Shown here: positions 26,115-34,430 of the stretch, piece after piece
Position numbering within the stretch: the first letter of the stretch is position 1
Layout: every line of letters begins with the position of its first letter
Assembly (NCBI GenBank): GCA_027365345.1
Contig: DAHXNO010000091.1
Location: 1 to 43,900 of the forward strand
Origin: Granulicella sp.
GTDB taxonomy: Bacteria > Acidobacteriota > Terriglobia > Terriglobales > Acidobacteriaceae
Direction of reading: 5' to 3'
Length of the DNA stretch: 43,900 nucleotides
The notes under the pieces: model-generated
The model's input: the letters and a program-made list of their open reading frames with translations, nothing else
What the model was told of the DNA's origin: nothing
The model's database searches: none
Position numbers and translations under genes: made by a program

Positions 26115-27326
26115 TTACGAATGCGTTGCGACAGCGGCCGCTGTCTCGGGAGCGGGAGCCTTGGCCCACTCATGGAGGGCCAGCGCCAGCGTCCTATAGA
26201 CCACATGTGCAAATTTGGTCAGCGGCAAAAGAACGATCAGATCCATGGCCAGTACGATGTGACTCATAAAGGTCACGTATCCGAACAGGGTGGGATGGGG
26301 CATATAGACCACGATGAGGGTGCCAAGACCAGTCAATACGGTCGCCGTCAGGAGCACCAGGAAAAACCAGTCGCCGAAGGAACTCTTGTCATAGGGAGTC
26401 TCCTTGGCCTGGATTCTCCGACCGATGGCGATGCTCAGGCCGTAGAGGCATACCAGGCCACCCACCAGGCCCAGGATGCGCATGGGATACCAGGGCGGAA
26501 CGGGAGAACCGATGGGCTTGAAAAGGTAGTCGAGCGTGGTAGCCAGCAGCATCGCAAGGAAGCCCCACATGATCGTGCCATGGACAAACCAGGCACGAAG
26601 ATGGAGCGGTTCCGATGGAGCAGGTTCGTCCTTGTCGCACTGGCGGAAGCGATCATGATTGAGCGCATCCACAATCGCTGACCAGATAGAAGGAATCAGG
26701 GCGGCGATGGGATACGGAGGACGCTCGCCGGCTTGATTCTTCCTTCCCATCACGCGAGCCACCATGGAAACAACACCGAAGGCGAGCGTCAGGCCGATCA
26801 CGATGAACAGGGCGATGCCGATGCCATGGACCCATTCGCCCGGGATGAAGCGGAAGAGTTGGGTCGAGCCATAGCCGCTGAAGAGATTCCCGTTGCTGCC
26901 CATGGCCATCTCGCCTTTACGCCGCAGAAGCAGCAGGGAGAAGAAGCCGGAGAGTACGAGGAAGACGATGATGTTGAAGACGGGGGAGCGATACATCAAC
27001 CCGGAGAGCCCGGTCGCGTCATACCGCGAGATCGCGTAGCTCCGTGCCGCTGCCATAAACTGCATGGGATCGGCTTCCCGCGGGCAGGTCTTGGTGCATT
27101 CACCGCACGCATAGCATCGCCACAGATCCTCCTGCGCCAGGAGTTCCTTTTCCATTCCTACTTGCGCCATGCGAATGATACGGCGGGGAAAGCCTGCGGA
27201 ATCCTCCGCGAGCGGACAAACCGCTGTGCAATTCCCGCAGTTGAAGCACGCACTCACATTCAGCGTGCCGTCGGCGCCGTGCTTCTTGATCTTTTCCAAT
27301 AGTGCGACATCGATCGCGTGTGCCAT
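26115..27326 (-). CDS. qmoC: QmoC-like membrane subunit (HdrC ferredoxin domain fused to HdrE/NarI-like cytochrome b domain)
   Basis: A 403-residue fusion. Residues 20-110 carry two [4Fe-4S] motifs, CFNCGNCTAVCP and CYACGECTKTCP, as in HdrC. About six membrane helices follow, with histidines suited to haem b or quinone binding (GEWVHGIGIALF; RAWFVHGTIMWGF; MSHIVLAMDLI; TKFAHVVYRTLAL). This HdrC-HdrE fusion defines QmoC, the quinone-interacting membrane subunit of the Qmo complex that exchanges electrons between menaquinone and the cytosolic HdrA-like flavoproteins. Length agrees with QmoC (about 390). I chose the ATG at 27326, six bases from a GAGGA box, over the one two codons earlier. Neighbouring qmoA- and qmoB-like genes support the call. 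Confidence 0.85.
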   Translation of the reverse strand: MAHAIDVALLEKIKKHGADGTLNVSACFNCGNCTAVCPLAEDSAGFPRRIIRMAQVGMEKELLAQEDLWRCYACGECTKTCPREADPMQFMAAARSYAISRYDATGLSGLMYRSPVFNIIVFLVLSGFFSLLLLRRKGEMAMGSNGNLFSGYGSTQLFRFIPGEWVHGIGIALFIVIGLTLAFGVVSMVARVMGRKNQAGERPPYPIAALIPSIWSAIVDALNHDRFRQCDKDEPAPSEPLHLRAWFVHGTIMWGFLAMLLATTLDYLFKPIGSPVPPWYPMRILGLVGGLVCLYGLSIAIGRRIQAKETPYDKSSFGDWFFLVLLTATVLTGLGTLIVVYMPHPTLFGYVTFMSHIVLAMDLIVLLPLTKFAHVVYRTLALALHEWAKAPAPETAAAVATHS

Positions 27327-27347
27327 GACCATTCCTCGGAGTTTGTA

Positions 27348-27665
27348 TTAGTGACCGGCTGCGGTGGCTTCTTCGCTCTGAACCAGGGCATAGAGCAGAT
27401 AGTCTCCGTCTTCGCCTGCTTCGGTTACGAACCCATACTTGCGCATGCCTGTCAGGTGCCACAGAGTCTGGTCTGTGGGGAGTTGAAGCGCAGCAGCGAT
27501 CTGGGGTACGGTTGCCGGCTTTTCGGCCAGCAACTTTCGGATCCCCTTGCGCGCAGCGACAAGCTGCCTCTGATGTTCCTTCTTGGCGTCGCTAATGCCG
27601 CCCATGCGCTCACGCATGGTCATCAGCGCTTGCTTTTCTTCGGGTGTAAGTGTCTTCTTCGCCAT
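27348..27665 (-). CDS. Small winged-helix-like protein in the Hdr/Qmo cluster
   Basis: A 105-residue protein with a basic coiled N-terminus (TPEEKQALMTMRERMGGISD, AKKEHQRQLVAARKGIRKLL). A winged-helix-like segment follows: AEKPATVPQIAAALQLPTD, QTLWHLTGMRKYGFVTEAG and a wing DGDYLLYALV. It has no Cys and no membrane segment. It sits between the QmoB-like and QmoC-like genes with short gaps (28 and 21 bp) and a good AAGGGAGAG ribosome-binding site. It may be a structural or assembly factor, or a regulator whose DNA-binding fold was reused. Its conserved-looking position inside the operon argues against a simple repressor. The function is unknown. Confidence 0.7.
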   Translation of the reverse strand: MAKKTLTPEEKQALMTMRERMGGISDAKKEHQRQLVAARKGIRKLLAEKPATVPQIAAALQLPTDQTLWHLTGMRKYGFVTEAGEDGDYLLYALVQSEEATAAGH

Positions 27666-27693
27666 GATCTATCTCTCCCTTGACCTGTTCAGA

Positions 27694-29694
27694 TCAACCC
27701 AGATGCACCAGTTCAGGTTGGCAGTCTCCGTGGGGGATATCGGCCATCAGGCCGTCCACCATCGATTCAAACTGATCCAGACGCCAGCCATTGAGCTCTA
27801 GAGCGCGATGCGGGCAGACCGGGACGCACGCGCCACAACCGACGCAAAGACCAGCGTTGACCTCGGCACGCTGCACCGTCTGTCCATCCACCTCTTTCTC
27901 TACCAGTTGCAGAGCCCCTTCGTAGTCGCACTGGGTAACGCAGATTCCTTCTCCACAGCAGAGTGAGGAATCGACCGAGGCGACGAATGGATTCAGCTCC
28001 ACCATCTCGTGGGCAAACATGGCCGCTGCCTTCACGGCCGCGGCGCCGGCGGCGTTGAGCGTCTCCTGGATGTTCATTGGGGCTTGCGCGGTGCCGGCCA
28101 GCAGGACGCCATTCACAGCCACCTCAACCGGGCGCAGCTTGGGATGGACCTCTTGGAGGAAGTGATCCTCGCCCGTGGGTAGCTTGATGCTCTCGATGAG
28201 ATCCTGGATGGGAGACGGCGTCATGCCAACACCCAGCACGACCATGTCCACGGGAACTGCCAGATCTTCTCCCCAGGTGAGCATGTCTTTTACCGTAATG
28301 GTGATCGGACCTGCCTTGCGGCTGCGCGGCAGATGCCCCTTGGCGTCCATCGTACGTTCTACCTGAGGCGGATCTTCGCCGTTGAAGCGGAAGAAGACCA
28401 CGCCCTCCTTGCTCGCATTGATGTAGTAGTCTTCTTCGCCTCGACCGTAGGTTCGAATGTCGCGGTGAAAATCGTACACCTGAATCTTTGGGAAGCGCTT
28501 ACGGAGAGCCAGCGCCTGTTGAAGAATCGTACTGCAGCAGGTGCGGGAACAATACTTGTTCAGCGTTCCATCCGGCTGTGGCTCATGCACGCCATCCAAC
28601 TGCCTGCTACCAACGCAATGGAGGAAGGCGACGCTGCGGATATTGCGTCCGTTGTACTCAAAGCTTTTGGCCGCAGGATCCATATTTTGCATCATCTGGA
28701 TAAACTCGGGCGTGGTCACCACGCACGGATCCTGATGATAGAGGAACTCTCCATCACGGGGCACGTAGGGACGATAGCCCGTGGCCAGGACGATTGCGCC
28801 TACCAGAGCATCGCGTTTGTCAAAGCCGCCCGCAGGACCAAAGGGACCCTCAATGACAGTGCGGAAGTTCCCGATGAAGCCGTCAACCGCGGTGACCTTG
28901 CTATTGAGCAGAAGATCGATCTTGTCGTTGTTTCGAACCTGCTTCTCAAGATCGGCAACAATCTCGCTGGCCATCGTCTCTGAGGGATAGACGCGACCCC
29001 TTTCGTTGAGCTGGCCACCCAGCCGACCCGAGCTCTCCACCAGCAACACCAGGATGCCGCGCGCCGCCAGTTCAGCCGCGGCCTTCATGCCTGCAATCCC
29101 GCCGCCGATGACCAGCGCCTTGCGATGGTTCGGCAGTTTGATCAGATCGAGCGGCTGTGCGTTCTGCAGTCTCCCTACGGCCGCCGTGATCATGCGAATG
29201 GCCAGTTGGGTTGCTCCCTCAGGATCATGCTTATGCGCCCAGGAGCCCTGCTCCCGTATGTTGACGTGCTCATAAAGATACGGGTTCAGGTTGCCGCGCG
29301 AAACCGCGCCGCGGAAGGTCTGTTCGTGCAGGAACGGCGAGCACGACGCCACGACGACGCGATCCAGACCGTTCTCCAGAATGTCATTACTGATCATGTG
29401 CTGACCAGGGTCGGAACACATGAAGGTGTGAACCTTGGATATGGTCACGCCTGGCACCATACCTACGATCTGAGCTGTGCGCTCCACGTCGACGACGTCA
29501 GAGATATTACCGCCGCAGCGGCAGATGTAAACTCCCACTTTAGGCTCTGCCGGATCTCCAGCTCGTTCGCGGTCTTCCGCTTGCTTCTGCTTGATAATCT
29601 CGTGCTGTCTTCCATACTCGGTGTCGTCCTTGAGAACAATGTTCTCGTGGTCTTCATTTGCGGGCTGTCCTGTGGAATGGCTATTGTCGCTCAT
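27694..29694 (-). CDS. qmoB: HdrA-like iron-sulfur flavoprotein, QmoB-like but without MvhD domain
   Basis: A 666-residue HdrA family protein. Residues 50-150 hold the N-terminal HdrA domain with YICRCGGNISDVVDV and MCSDPGQHM. FAD binding is at ALVIGGGIAGMKAAAELAAR, followed by GRLGGQLNERG. The internal Cys-rich segment HCVGSRQ...YCSRTCCSTI, which ligates a cluster in HdrA, is present. Two C-terminal ferredoxin motifs, CCGEGICVTQC and CVGCGACVPVCP, end the protein. Canonical QmoB is longer because an MvhD domain is fused at its end; here that domain is missing and a separate MvhD-like gene lies at 31084-31590. An AGGAGG box precedes the ATG at 29694. It would pass electrons between QmoA/QmoC-like partners and an unknown cytosolic acceptor or donor. 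Confidence 0.82.
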   Translation of the reverse strand: MSDNSHSTGQPANEDHENIVLKDDTEYGRQHEIIKQKQAEDRERAGDPAEPKVGVYICRCGGNISDVVDVERTAQIVGMVPGVTISKVHTFMCSDPGQHMISNDILENGLDRVVVASCSPFLHEQTFRGAVSRGNLNPYLYEHVNIREQGSWAHKHDPEGATQLAIRMITAAVGRLQNAQPLDLIKLPNHRKALVIGGGIAGMKAAAELAARGILVLLVESSGRLGGQLNERGRVYPSETMASEIVADLEKQVRNNDKIDLLLNSKVTAVDGFIGNFRTVIEGPFGPAGGFDKRDALVGAIVLATGYRPYVPRDGEFLYHQDPCVVTTPEFIQMMQNMDPAAKSFEYNGRNIRSVAFLHCVGSRQLDGVHEPQPDGTLNKYCSRTCCSTILQQALALRKRFPKIQVYDFHRDIRTYGRGEEDYYINASKEGVVFFRFNGEDPPQVERTMDAKGHLPRSRKAGPITITVKDMLTWGEDLAVPVDMVVLGVGMTPSPIQDLIESIKLPTGEDHFLQEVHPKLRPVEVAVNGVLLAGTAQAPMNIQETLNAAGAAAVKAAAMFAHEMVELNPFVASVDSSLCCGEGICVTQCDYEGALQLVEKEVDGQTVQRAEVNAGLCVGCGACVPVCPHRALELNGWRLDQFESMVDGLMADIPHGDCQPELVHLG

Positions 29695-29740
29695 ACGCCT
29701 CCTCTCGGGTTTTTCCGTTATGCTGTTGACTTGGTCCGGC

Positions 29741-31087
29741 TTATCCAACCAATACCGGGTCCTGTGCGTATTCCACTGCGGCGGCGCCGCGCTTCTGGTG
29801 GAGATATTGACTGACCTGCATCGCAGCGGCTCCAGCCTCGGCAATCGTGTCGACGATATCCTTTGGGCCCGCGGCGACGCCGGCGACGAAGATGCCGTTG
29901 GCGGTGGTGGAAGTTGGGGCGGTCAGCATGGGTGTGGCTACAAAGCCATCGGAGGCCACCGCGACTGGGGTTCCAATCGACGGATTCCACTCTGGAACCA
30001 TCCCCTGCGCCAGTACGACAAGGTCATGCCGCCGTTCCTGCAGGATGTTCTCCGCGTCTTCCGTGGTCTCGACATGAAGAGAGAGATCGCCGTCTTCGAT
30101 GGGATCGATGCGGGCAACTTTCCCGCGGACGAAGTTTATGCCCATCGCTTTAGCGTTTTGATAGAACTGTTCGTAACCCTTTCCAAACGCACGGATATCC
30201 ATGTAGTAGATGGTGATATCCGCGATGGGAAGAGCGCCGGAGAGCAGCATGGCCATCTTGATGGAGTACATGCAGCAGACGCGCGAGCAGTAGGGAACGC
30301 CAATGGATGCATCGCGAGAACCAGCGCACAGCACAAAAGCGACTGAGGAAGGAACTTTGCCGTCAGAGGGGCGGAGCACCCGGCCATAGGGTCCGTGAGG
30401 CGCCAGGAGACGCTCCATCGTCAGCGCTGAAATAATGTTTTTGCTCTGCAAAGCGTGGTACTGCGGCTTCACACTGAGGGAGTTCAGAGCATAACCTGAG
30501 GCGACGATTACGGCGTCCGTCTCCATCTCCACTTCCTCGGACTGCTGGTCGAATTCGATGGCGTCGGTCGGGCATACCCGGGCGCAACTTCCGCAGGTAG
30601 TGCAGAGTTCCGGATCAAGCACAGCCTTTTGCGGAATCGCGTTGGTGAAGGGAACCGCAATGGCGCGCTTGGCTCCCAACCCCTCTTCAAAAGGATCGGG
30701 ATATTCGCTATCGCAGGCATACTCGCACAGACGGCAACCGATGCACTTGTCAAAGTTGACGTACGTTGCCTTTTTGAACAACTTTACAAAGTGCGTTCCT
30801 CTGACAGTTCGGATGCCCCGCACTTCGGTATTGACCATGATGCGGATGTTTTCATGGTGCGCGGATGCAGACATCTTCGGCGCGGTGATGCAGCTGGCGC
30901 AATCAAGCGTAGGAAAGACTTTGGCCAGCGCGATCATGTGACCGCCGATGCTGGACTGACGTTCCACGAGGAGCACCTGCAGTCCCTGGTCGGCGAGGTC
31001 GAGAGCCGATTGCATGCCGGCGATGCCTGCGCCGACGATGATGGCGTCGGGCCGATAGGAAGTTTTATCCTGCGTACTCGTTGTCAT
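29741..31087 (-). CDS. qmoA: HdrA-like iron-sulfur flavoprotein, QmoA-like
   Basis: A 448-residue protein covering the FAD part of HdrA without its N-terminal domain, as in QmoA. FAD binding is in AIIVGAGIAGMQSALDLADQ and SSIGGHMIALAKVFPTLDC. The conserved CASCITAPKM segment follows. A two-cluster ferredoxin insert gives CIGCRLCEYAC and CTTCGSCARVCP. Then come CAGSRD and YCSRVCCMYSIK and a C-terminal FAD-binding end with GIFVAGVAAGPKDI. QmoA and QmoB together make the cytosolic flavin/Fe-S core of a quinone-linked complex. Its ATG overlaps the stop of the MvhD-like gene (TTATGA) and it precedes the QmoB-like gene by 46 bp, so the subunits are translated from one message. Confidence 0.83.
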   Translation of the reverse strand: MTTSTQDKTSYRPDAIIVGAGIAGMQSALDLADQGLQVLLVERQSSIGGHMIALAKVFPTLDCASCITAPKMSASAHHENIRIMVNTEVRGIRTVRGTHFVKLFKKATYVNFDKCIGCRLCEYACDSEYPDPFEEGLGAKRAIAVPFTNAIPQKAVLDPELCTTCGSCARVCPTDAIEFDQQSEEVEMETDAVIVASGYALNSLSVKPQYHALQSKNIISALTMERLLAPHGPYGRVLRPSDGKVPSSVAFVLCAGSRDASIGVPYCSRVCCMYSIKMAMLLSGALPIADITIYYMDIRAFGKGYEQFYQNAKAMGINFVRGKVARIDPIEDGDLSLHVETTEDAENILQERRHDLVVLAQGMVPEWNPSIGTPVAVASDGFVATPMLTAPTSTTANGIFVAGVAAGPKDIVDTIAEAGAAAMQVSQYLHQKRGAAAVEYAQDPVLVG

Positions 31088-31590
31088 AACGCGACCCTTT
31101 CTCCAGTTGTTATGGTGCTGGCCAAGCTGTAGCGTGCTGAGGTTACCAGCCGTTGGCGCGACTCCTGGCGAAGCGTTTCCGCCAAGGTGCGGTTGACGGG
31201 CCCTAGCCGCGCGAGGTTCTCTTCCATCTCAGCGATCTCCTTGAGAAACGCCTTGATGCATACCGTGCAGATCGCGGTCAGGCGGATGCGCTCTATCTCC
31301 AGGCCGCCATCTTTCATGTGAACCGTCAGATCGTCGATGCGCTTCGCCAGCCGTTCATAGGCTCCGTGGTAAGGACAATCCGAGCCGCAGGCGGCAATGA
31401 TGATGCCATCAACCCCTTTGCTGTAGGCCCTAAGATAGAAGTCTTCAGGGAACAGAACGGGAGATAGAACCCGCAGGATGAACACCTCGGAAGGGTACTC
31501 CAGGTGAGCTTTGCCTACTGCGTCTGCGCCCGGGTAGGCACACTTTTCGGTAGCCAGCACAAGTATTTTCGGTGTGAATCCATCAGCCAT
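31084..31590 (-). CDS. MvhD/FlpD-like hydrogenase iron-sulfur subunit homologue
   Basis: A 168-residue protein of the MvhD family, which in methanogens passes electrons from a hydrogenase or formate dehydrogenase to HdrA, and which is fused to the end of QmoB in sulfate reducers. Family features are KILVLATEKCAYPGADAVGK, LEYPSEVFILRVLSPVLFPE and DGIIIAACGSDCPYHGAYER. Cysteines at 17, 68 and 72 fit ligands of the family's [2Fe-2S] cluster. One or two further N-terminal Cys expected in MvhD read L-A-T-E here, and an extra C108-x2-C111 occurs near the end, so the cluster site may be remodelled. The AAGGGG box supports the ATG at 31590. It overlaps the QmoA-like gene by 4 bp. Confidence 0.8.
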   Translation of the reverse strand: MADGFTPKILVLATEKCAYPGADAVGKAHLEYPSEVFILRVLSPVLFPEDFYLRAYSKGVDGIIIAACGSDCPYHGAYERLAKRIDDLTVHMKDGGLEIERIRLTAICTVCIKAFLKEIAEMEENLARLGPVNRTLAETLRQESRQRLVTSARYSLASTITTGERVAL

Positions 31591-31701
31591 GCTGCACCCC
31601 TTGATAGACCGCGCATTTCCTTGCACGGTCTTGATAATTCTTTTGCTAAGGACGGTTGCCGTGGAAAGCGGCAACCTCCCCAACCTCTACTTCCGGAACC
31701 T

Positions 31702-31956
31702 CTACTTTTTGCGAAGAACAAAGAGCCGGTCGTGTCCGTCCGCCTCTACTAGTCCCAGAAACTCGTGCCCTACCTTCGATGACCAAGTAGCAAGATCTTT
31801 GCGCGAGCCCTTATCGTTTGACTTCACCTCGATGACCTGACCGACCTTGACGGCGCCAATGCCTTTCTTGGCTTCGAGAAGAGGACCAGGGCAGGCGGTG
31901 CCACGGGCGTCGATTACTTTGTCTGCGGTGAGGGTGGAAAGTTGTTCTGTAGTCAT
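31702..31956 (-). CDS. tusA: TusA-family sulfur carrier protein
   Basis: An 84-residue SirA/TusA-fold protein. The signature Cys22-Pro-Gly-Pro is in DARGTACPGPLLEAKKGI, with the second half (VGQVIEVKSNDKGSRKDL, LGLVEADGHDRLFVLRK) completing the fold. TusA carries persulfide sulfur on this Cys and hands it to DsrE-type or rhodanese-type partners. The gene sits 15 bp after the ArsR-type regulator gene and upstream of the MvhD/Hdr-like genes, which ties it to the dissimilatory type of TusA rather than to tRNA thiolation. Confidence 0.93.
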   Translation of the reverse strand: MTTEQLSTLTADKVIDARGTACPGPLLEAKKGIGAVKVGQVIEVKSNDKGSRKDLATWSSKVGHEFLGLVEADGHDRLFVLRKK

Positions 31957-31971
31957 GATGTGCTCCTTTGG

Positions 31972-32388
31972 TTAGCTGTGATTCGTGAATCGTGCTGCGA
32001 CTGAAACGTCGCCGGGTTGGCTTATGTTTGGGTCTACTTCCAGGGAGCAGGAGGACGGCGCTTCAAATTCTTCCGACCGCCTCAAGTCTTCCAAAGCGTC
32101 GCGGATCAGGTTGGCGGCCTCGAAGAACCTGTTGTCCGCCATTTTGTAGAAGACTGTCTGTCCCTGCCGTTCGGATGTAACTGCGCCACGGTCGCGCATC
32201 AGGCGGAGATGTTGCGAAGCGTTCGATACGGAGATCTCCGCTTCCGCTGCAATCCGCGTCACCGTCTTTCCGCCGTTCTGCAGCGCACAAAAGATGCGCA
32301 TCCGAGTCGCGTGGGCAAAGATCATGAAAAAGTCGCCCATGCGCACGCAGTCCAGGTGGCGATCTCGATCCGTTGTTTTCGTGATCAT
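31972..32388 (-). CDS. ArsR-family winged-helix regulator of the sulfur gene block
   Basis: A 138-residue ArsR/SmtB-type regulator. GDFFMIFAHATRMRIFCAL, then VTRIAAEAEISVSNASQHLR and MRDRGAVTSERQGQTVFYKM give the full winged helix. Cysteines are few (near residues 14, 34 and 113), so sensing by a metal or by two thiols, as in SqrR/BigR-type sulfur regulators, is possible but not shown. GGAGGAAGG precedes the ATG. It is the first gene of the block TusA-MvhD-QmoA-QmoB-wHTH-QmoC-DsrE2, so autoregulation together with the operon is likely. Confidence 0.88.
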   Translation of the reverse strand: MITKTTDRDRHLDCVRMGDFFMIFAHATRMRIFCALQNGGKTVTRIAAEAEISVSNASQHLRLMRDRGAVTSERQGQTVFYKMADNRFFEAANLIRDALEDLRRSEEFEAPSSCSLEVDPNISQPGDVSVAARFTNHS

Positions 32389-33023
32389 CCTTCCTCCTTC
32401 GGCATGAACCTTCTGCGCATTTCCTTATTTGCTAAGTTCCTTAACTATTGGGCCAAGCGTAAACTCTATTTCTCGCTCATCGAAACTGTTCTTTCGTTGG
32501 CTTCTGAGTACCACGGGCCGTGGGTGCTACGTTTGCTCGGAAAATGCATCTTGGCCGGACCTGTTTGCATGTTGCCGAAGTACTCGTTGCTCCGTAGTTC
32601 TATTTCGTCCTTCCTTACGATAATTCCTTGCGCTATCTCGCGCAGTGACACAAATCACGTCACATGGCTGTCTGACAGATGGAACATTTCGATGCAATGT
32701 TACAAGCTGATAGCGGCAAGCTGTGCAAGTTACCAAACCGGAACGTCCTGCTGCGCCACTGGATGAAACTATTAAGTGGCGCCGCGTGGAGGTCCAGTCA
32801 TCCTTCAGCGTGGCATGGGGAGAAGCGTATCCATGTAGCGACTGACCCAGCGGCTGCTTCGCGGCCGGATAAGTCTGATTCGGCGCCAGGAACATCGCTG
32901 GACGAGATACTGATCTGACGCCTGCGGGATGTTCATCCCGAAGGTCCCATGCGCCGCGAATTGGATGCTTGTTCATGTTGATCGATGATCCAAAGATCTT
33001 GTGTGCGGTTGAAGTTGATTCGG
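32389..33023. other. Intergenic control region upstream of the ArsR-led sulfur operon
   Basis: This 635-bp gap holds no credible gene. Close to the ArsR start, TAAG-TTC-CTTA at 32433-32443 is a short dyad that could be an autoregulatory operator. Further up lie two more dyads: GTGAC-N9-GTCAC (32645-32663) and AACATT-N7-AATGTT (32683-32701). Near the right end, CGGGAT-GTTC-ATCCCG at 32925-32940 could be the end of the FadL transcript, but it has no T-tract. No convincing sigma-70 or sigma-54 promoter could be placed by eye. Confidence 0.4.
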
Positions 33024-34331
33024 CTAGAAGCGATATCCGATCTGGAATCCAACTGAGTTTTCTGACATGGAAGCTTGTAACGGCTGGACGGGCATACCCA
33101 ACAGAGTTCCATCGGTTACGTCGCTCTTGAAGGTGTGCATGGCGGCCTCGGTCAGACTCCATCGCATCGGCAGCTTCTGCGTGGCGCCGAAGGTTACGGC
33201 GGTCGTCACGATGGCCGGCATCAGCAGGTTGGCCTGAAGGTCGGAGTTGTGGATCGGATCCGTGCCATAGGTAAAACCAGCTCGTACCTGCCAAGTCTTG
33301 TTCAGGTCATATTGGGCGCCAAGGTTCGCAACCCATTCGTTTTGCCAATTCAAGGGCAACGCTACGTTATTTGTGCCAACCCATGGACCAAAGACTTTGA
33401 ATTGATGCATGGTGCTATGCCAGTTAAGCCACTGACCCTCCATGCTAATCAGTAATTTGTGAACGGGGTAGATGGCCGCGCCGAAGGCCACTTGCTGGGG
33501 ATAGTTGAGGTGGGCGCAGTAGGACCCCTCGCCTCCAGAGACACCAACGGGTCCGGTGGCGCCCACACCTGTGGGAAGGAACTCCTGATTTTCCTGCCAG
33601 AAGAGGTGCGTGAACTTCATCACTGACTTATACGAGGCGCCAAAGGTCAGCTTATCGTTGTACTTGTACATGCCGCCGATCGTTGCGCCAATGCCATAGG
33701 CCCAGGAGGGACTGATAAGGTTGAATCCCTGCCCACCGAAGGTTTCATCGAATGAGACCTGTTCGGCAGCGCCGTCAAGCGCCAGGCCAAGGCTGGATCT
33801 GTCTGTCACCTTGAATGCAACGGCAGGAGCCATCTGCATAAAGTTGATGCTGCTAAATGCCTGGATGGTGCCCATAGGGGTATTGGGCTGCAAGTAATTC
33901 ACGCCCAGTCCAGAGGTGCCATAGATTCCGCCACCGAAGTAGATGTCGGGACGAAAGGCCGGTGCTGACCAGCCCAGAGCTGGTATGGCGTAGACGTTGG
34001 TGTGGCTGCCGGTGTTGCCAAAGCCAAAGTTTGTATTCCGCTCCGGGTTAAAGATCTCTCCGGAAAATGCGGTTTGCGATGCCAGCCATGCCAGTCCGGC
34101 TGGGTTGCTGATGGCTGTCATGGGATCGCAGGGTGCGGCGACAACCGCGCCTCCCATGCCCATGGCGCACTGCCCAACGCCAATGAGTTGGTATCCGTTG
34201 GTGGCCCACGCTGCCGTGCTCAGCAACAGCAGCGCCAGGCCCGAAAGAATCGGTGGGATGGCGCTGCGCACCACCCTGCAGAACTCTCTGTCTTCGCCGA
34301 CCGACATGATCGTGGTTCGATTGCTTTTCAT
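33024..34331 (-). CDS. FadL/TodX-type outer-membrane channel for hydrophobic compounds
   Basis: A 435-residue outer-membrane beta-barrel. The N-terminus has a signal peptide (PPILSGLALLLLSTAAWA). The FadL hatch follows: NGYQLIGVGQCAMGMGGAVV and MTAISNPAGLAWL, the N-P-A signature of the family. Alternating amphipathic strands continue to a terminal aromatic residue (FQIGYRF), as required by the BAM complex. FadL proteins move hydrophobic molecules such as fatty acids or aromatics across the outer membrane. The substrate here is unknown; the neighbouring sulfur genes make a hydrophobic sulfur compound one idea, but that is speculation. The AAAGGA box supports the ATG. It follows the DUF302-like gene by 99 bp and probably shares its sigma-54 promoter. 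Confidence 0.88.
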   Translation of the reverse strand: MKSNRTTIMSVGEDREFCRVVRSAIPPILSGLALLLLSTAAWATNGYQLIGVGQCAMGMGGAVVAAPCDPMTAISNPAGLAWLASQTAFSGEIFNPERNTNFGFGNTGSHTNVYAIPALGWSAPAFRPDIYFGGGIYGTSGLGVNYLQPNTPMGTIQAFSSINFMQMAPAVAFKVTDRSSLGLALDGAAEQVSFDETFGGQGFNLISPSWAYGIGATIGGMYKYNDKLTFGASYKSVMKFTHLFWQENQEFLPTGVGATGPVGVSGGEGSYCAHLNYPQQVAFGAAIYPVHKLLISMEGQWLNWHSTMHQFKVFGPWVGTNNVALPLNWQNEWVANLGAQYDLNKTWQVRAGFTYGTDPIHNSDLQANLLMPAIVTTAVTFGATQKLPMRWSLTEAAMHTFKSDVTDGTLLGMPVQPLQASMSENSVGFQIGYRF

Positions 34332-34430
34332 CGCAGGATCCTTTCTGGCAACCTACAGCCTTCGGAGGGTGGGGTTACGGAGCGCCGTTGCGCCCCGAAC
34401 CAGAGTTCATCAGCGTTTCCACGAGCAGAC

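Noticed and set aside
25523-32388. Classic sHdr sulfur-oxidation cluster
   Set aside because: No HdrB (CCG-domain) or lipoate-binding protein genes are present; subunit types match Qmo more closely.
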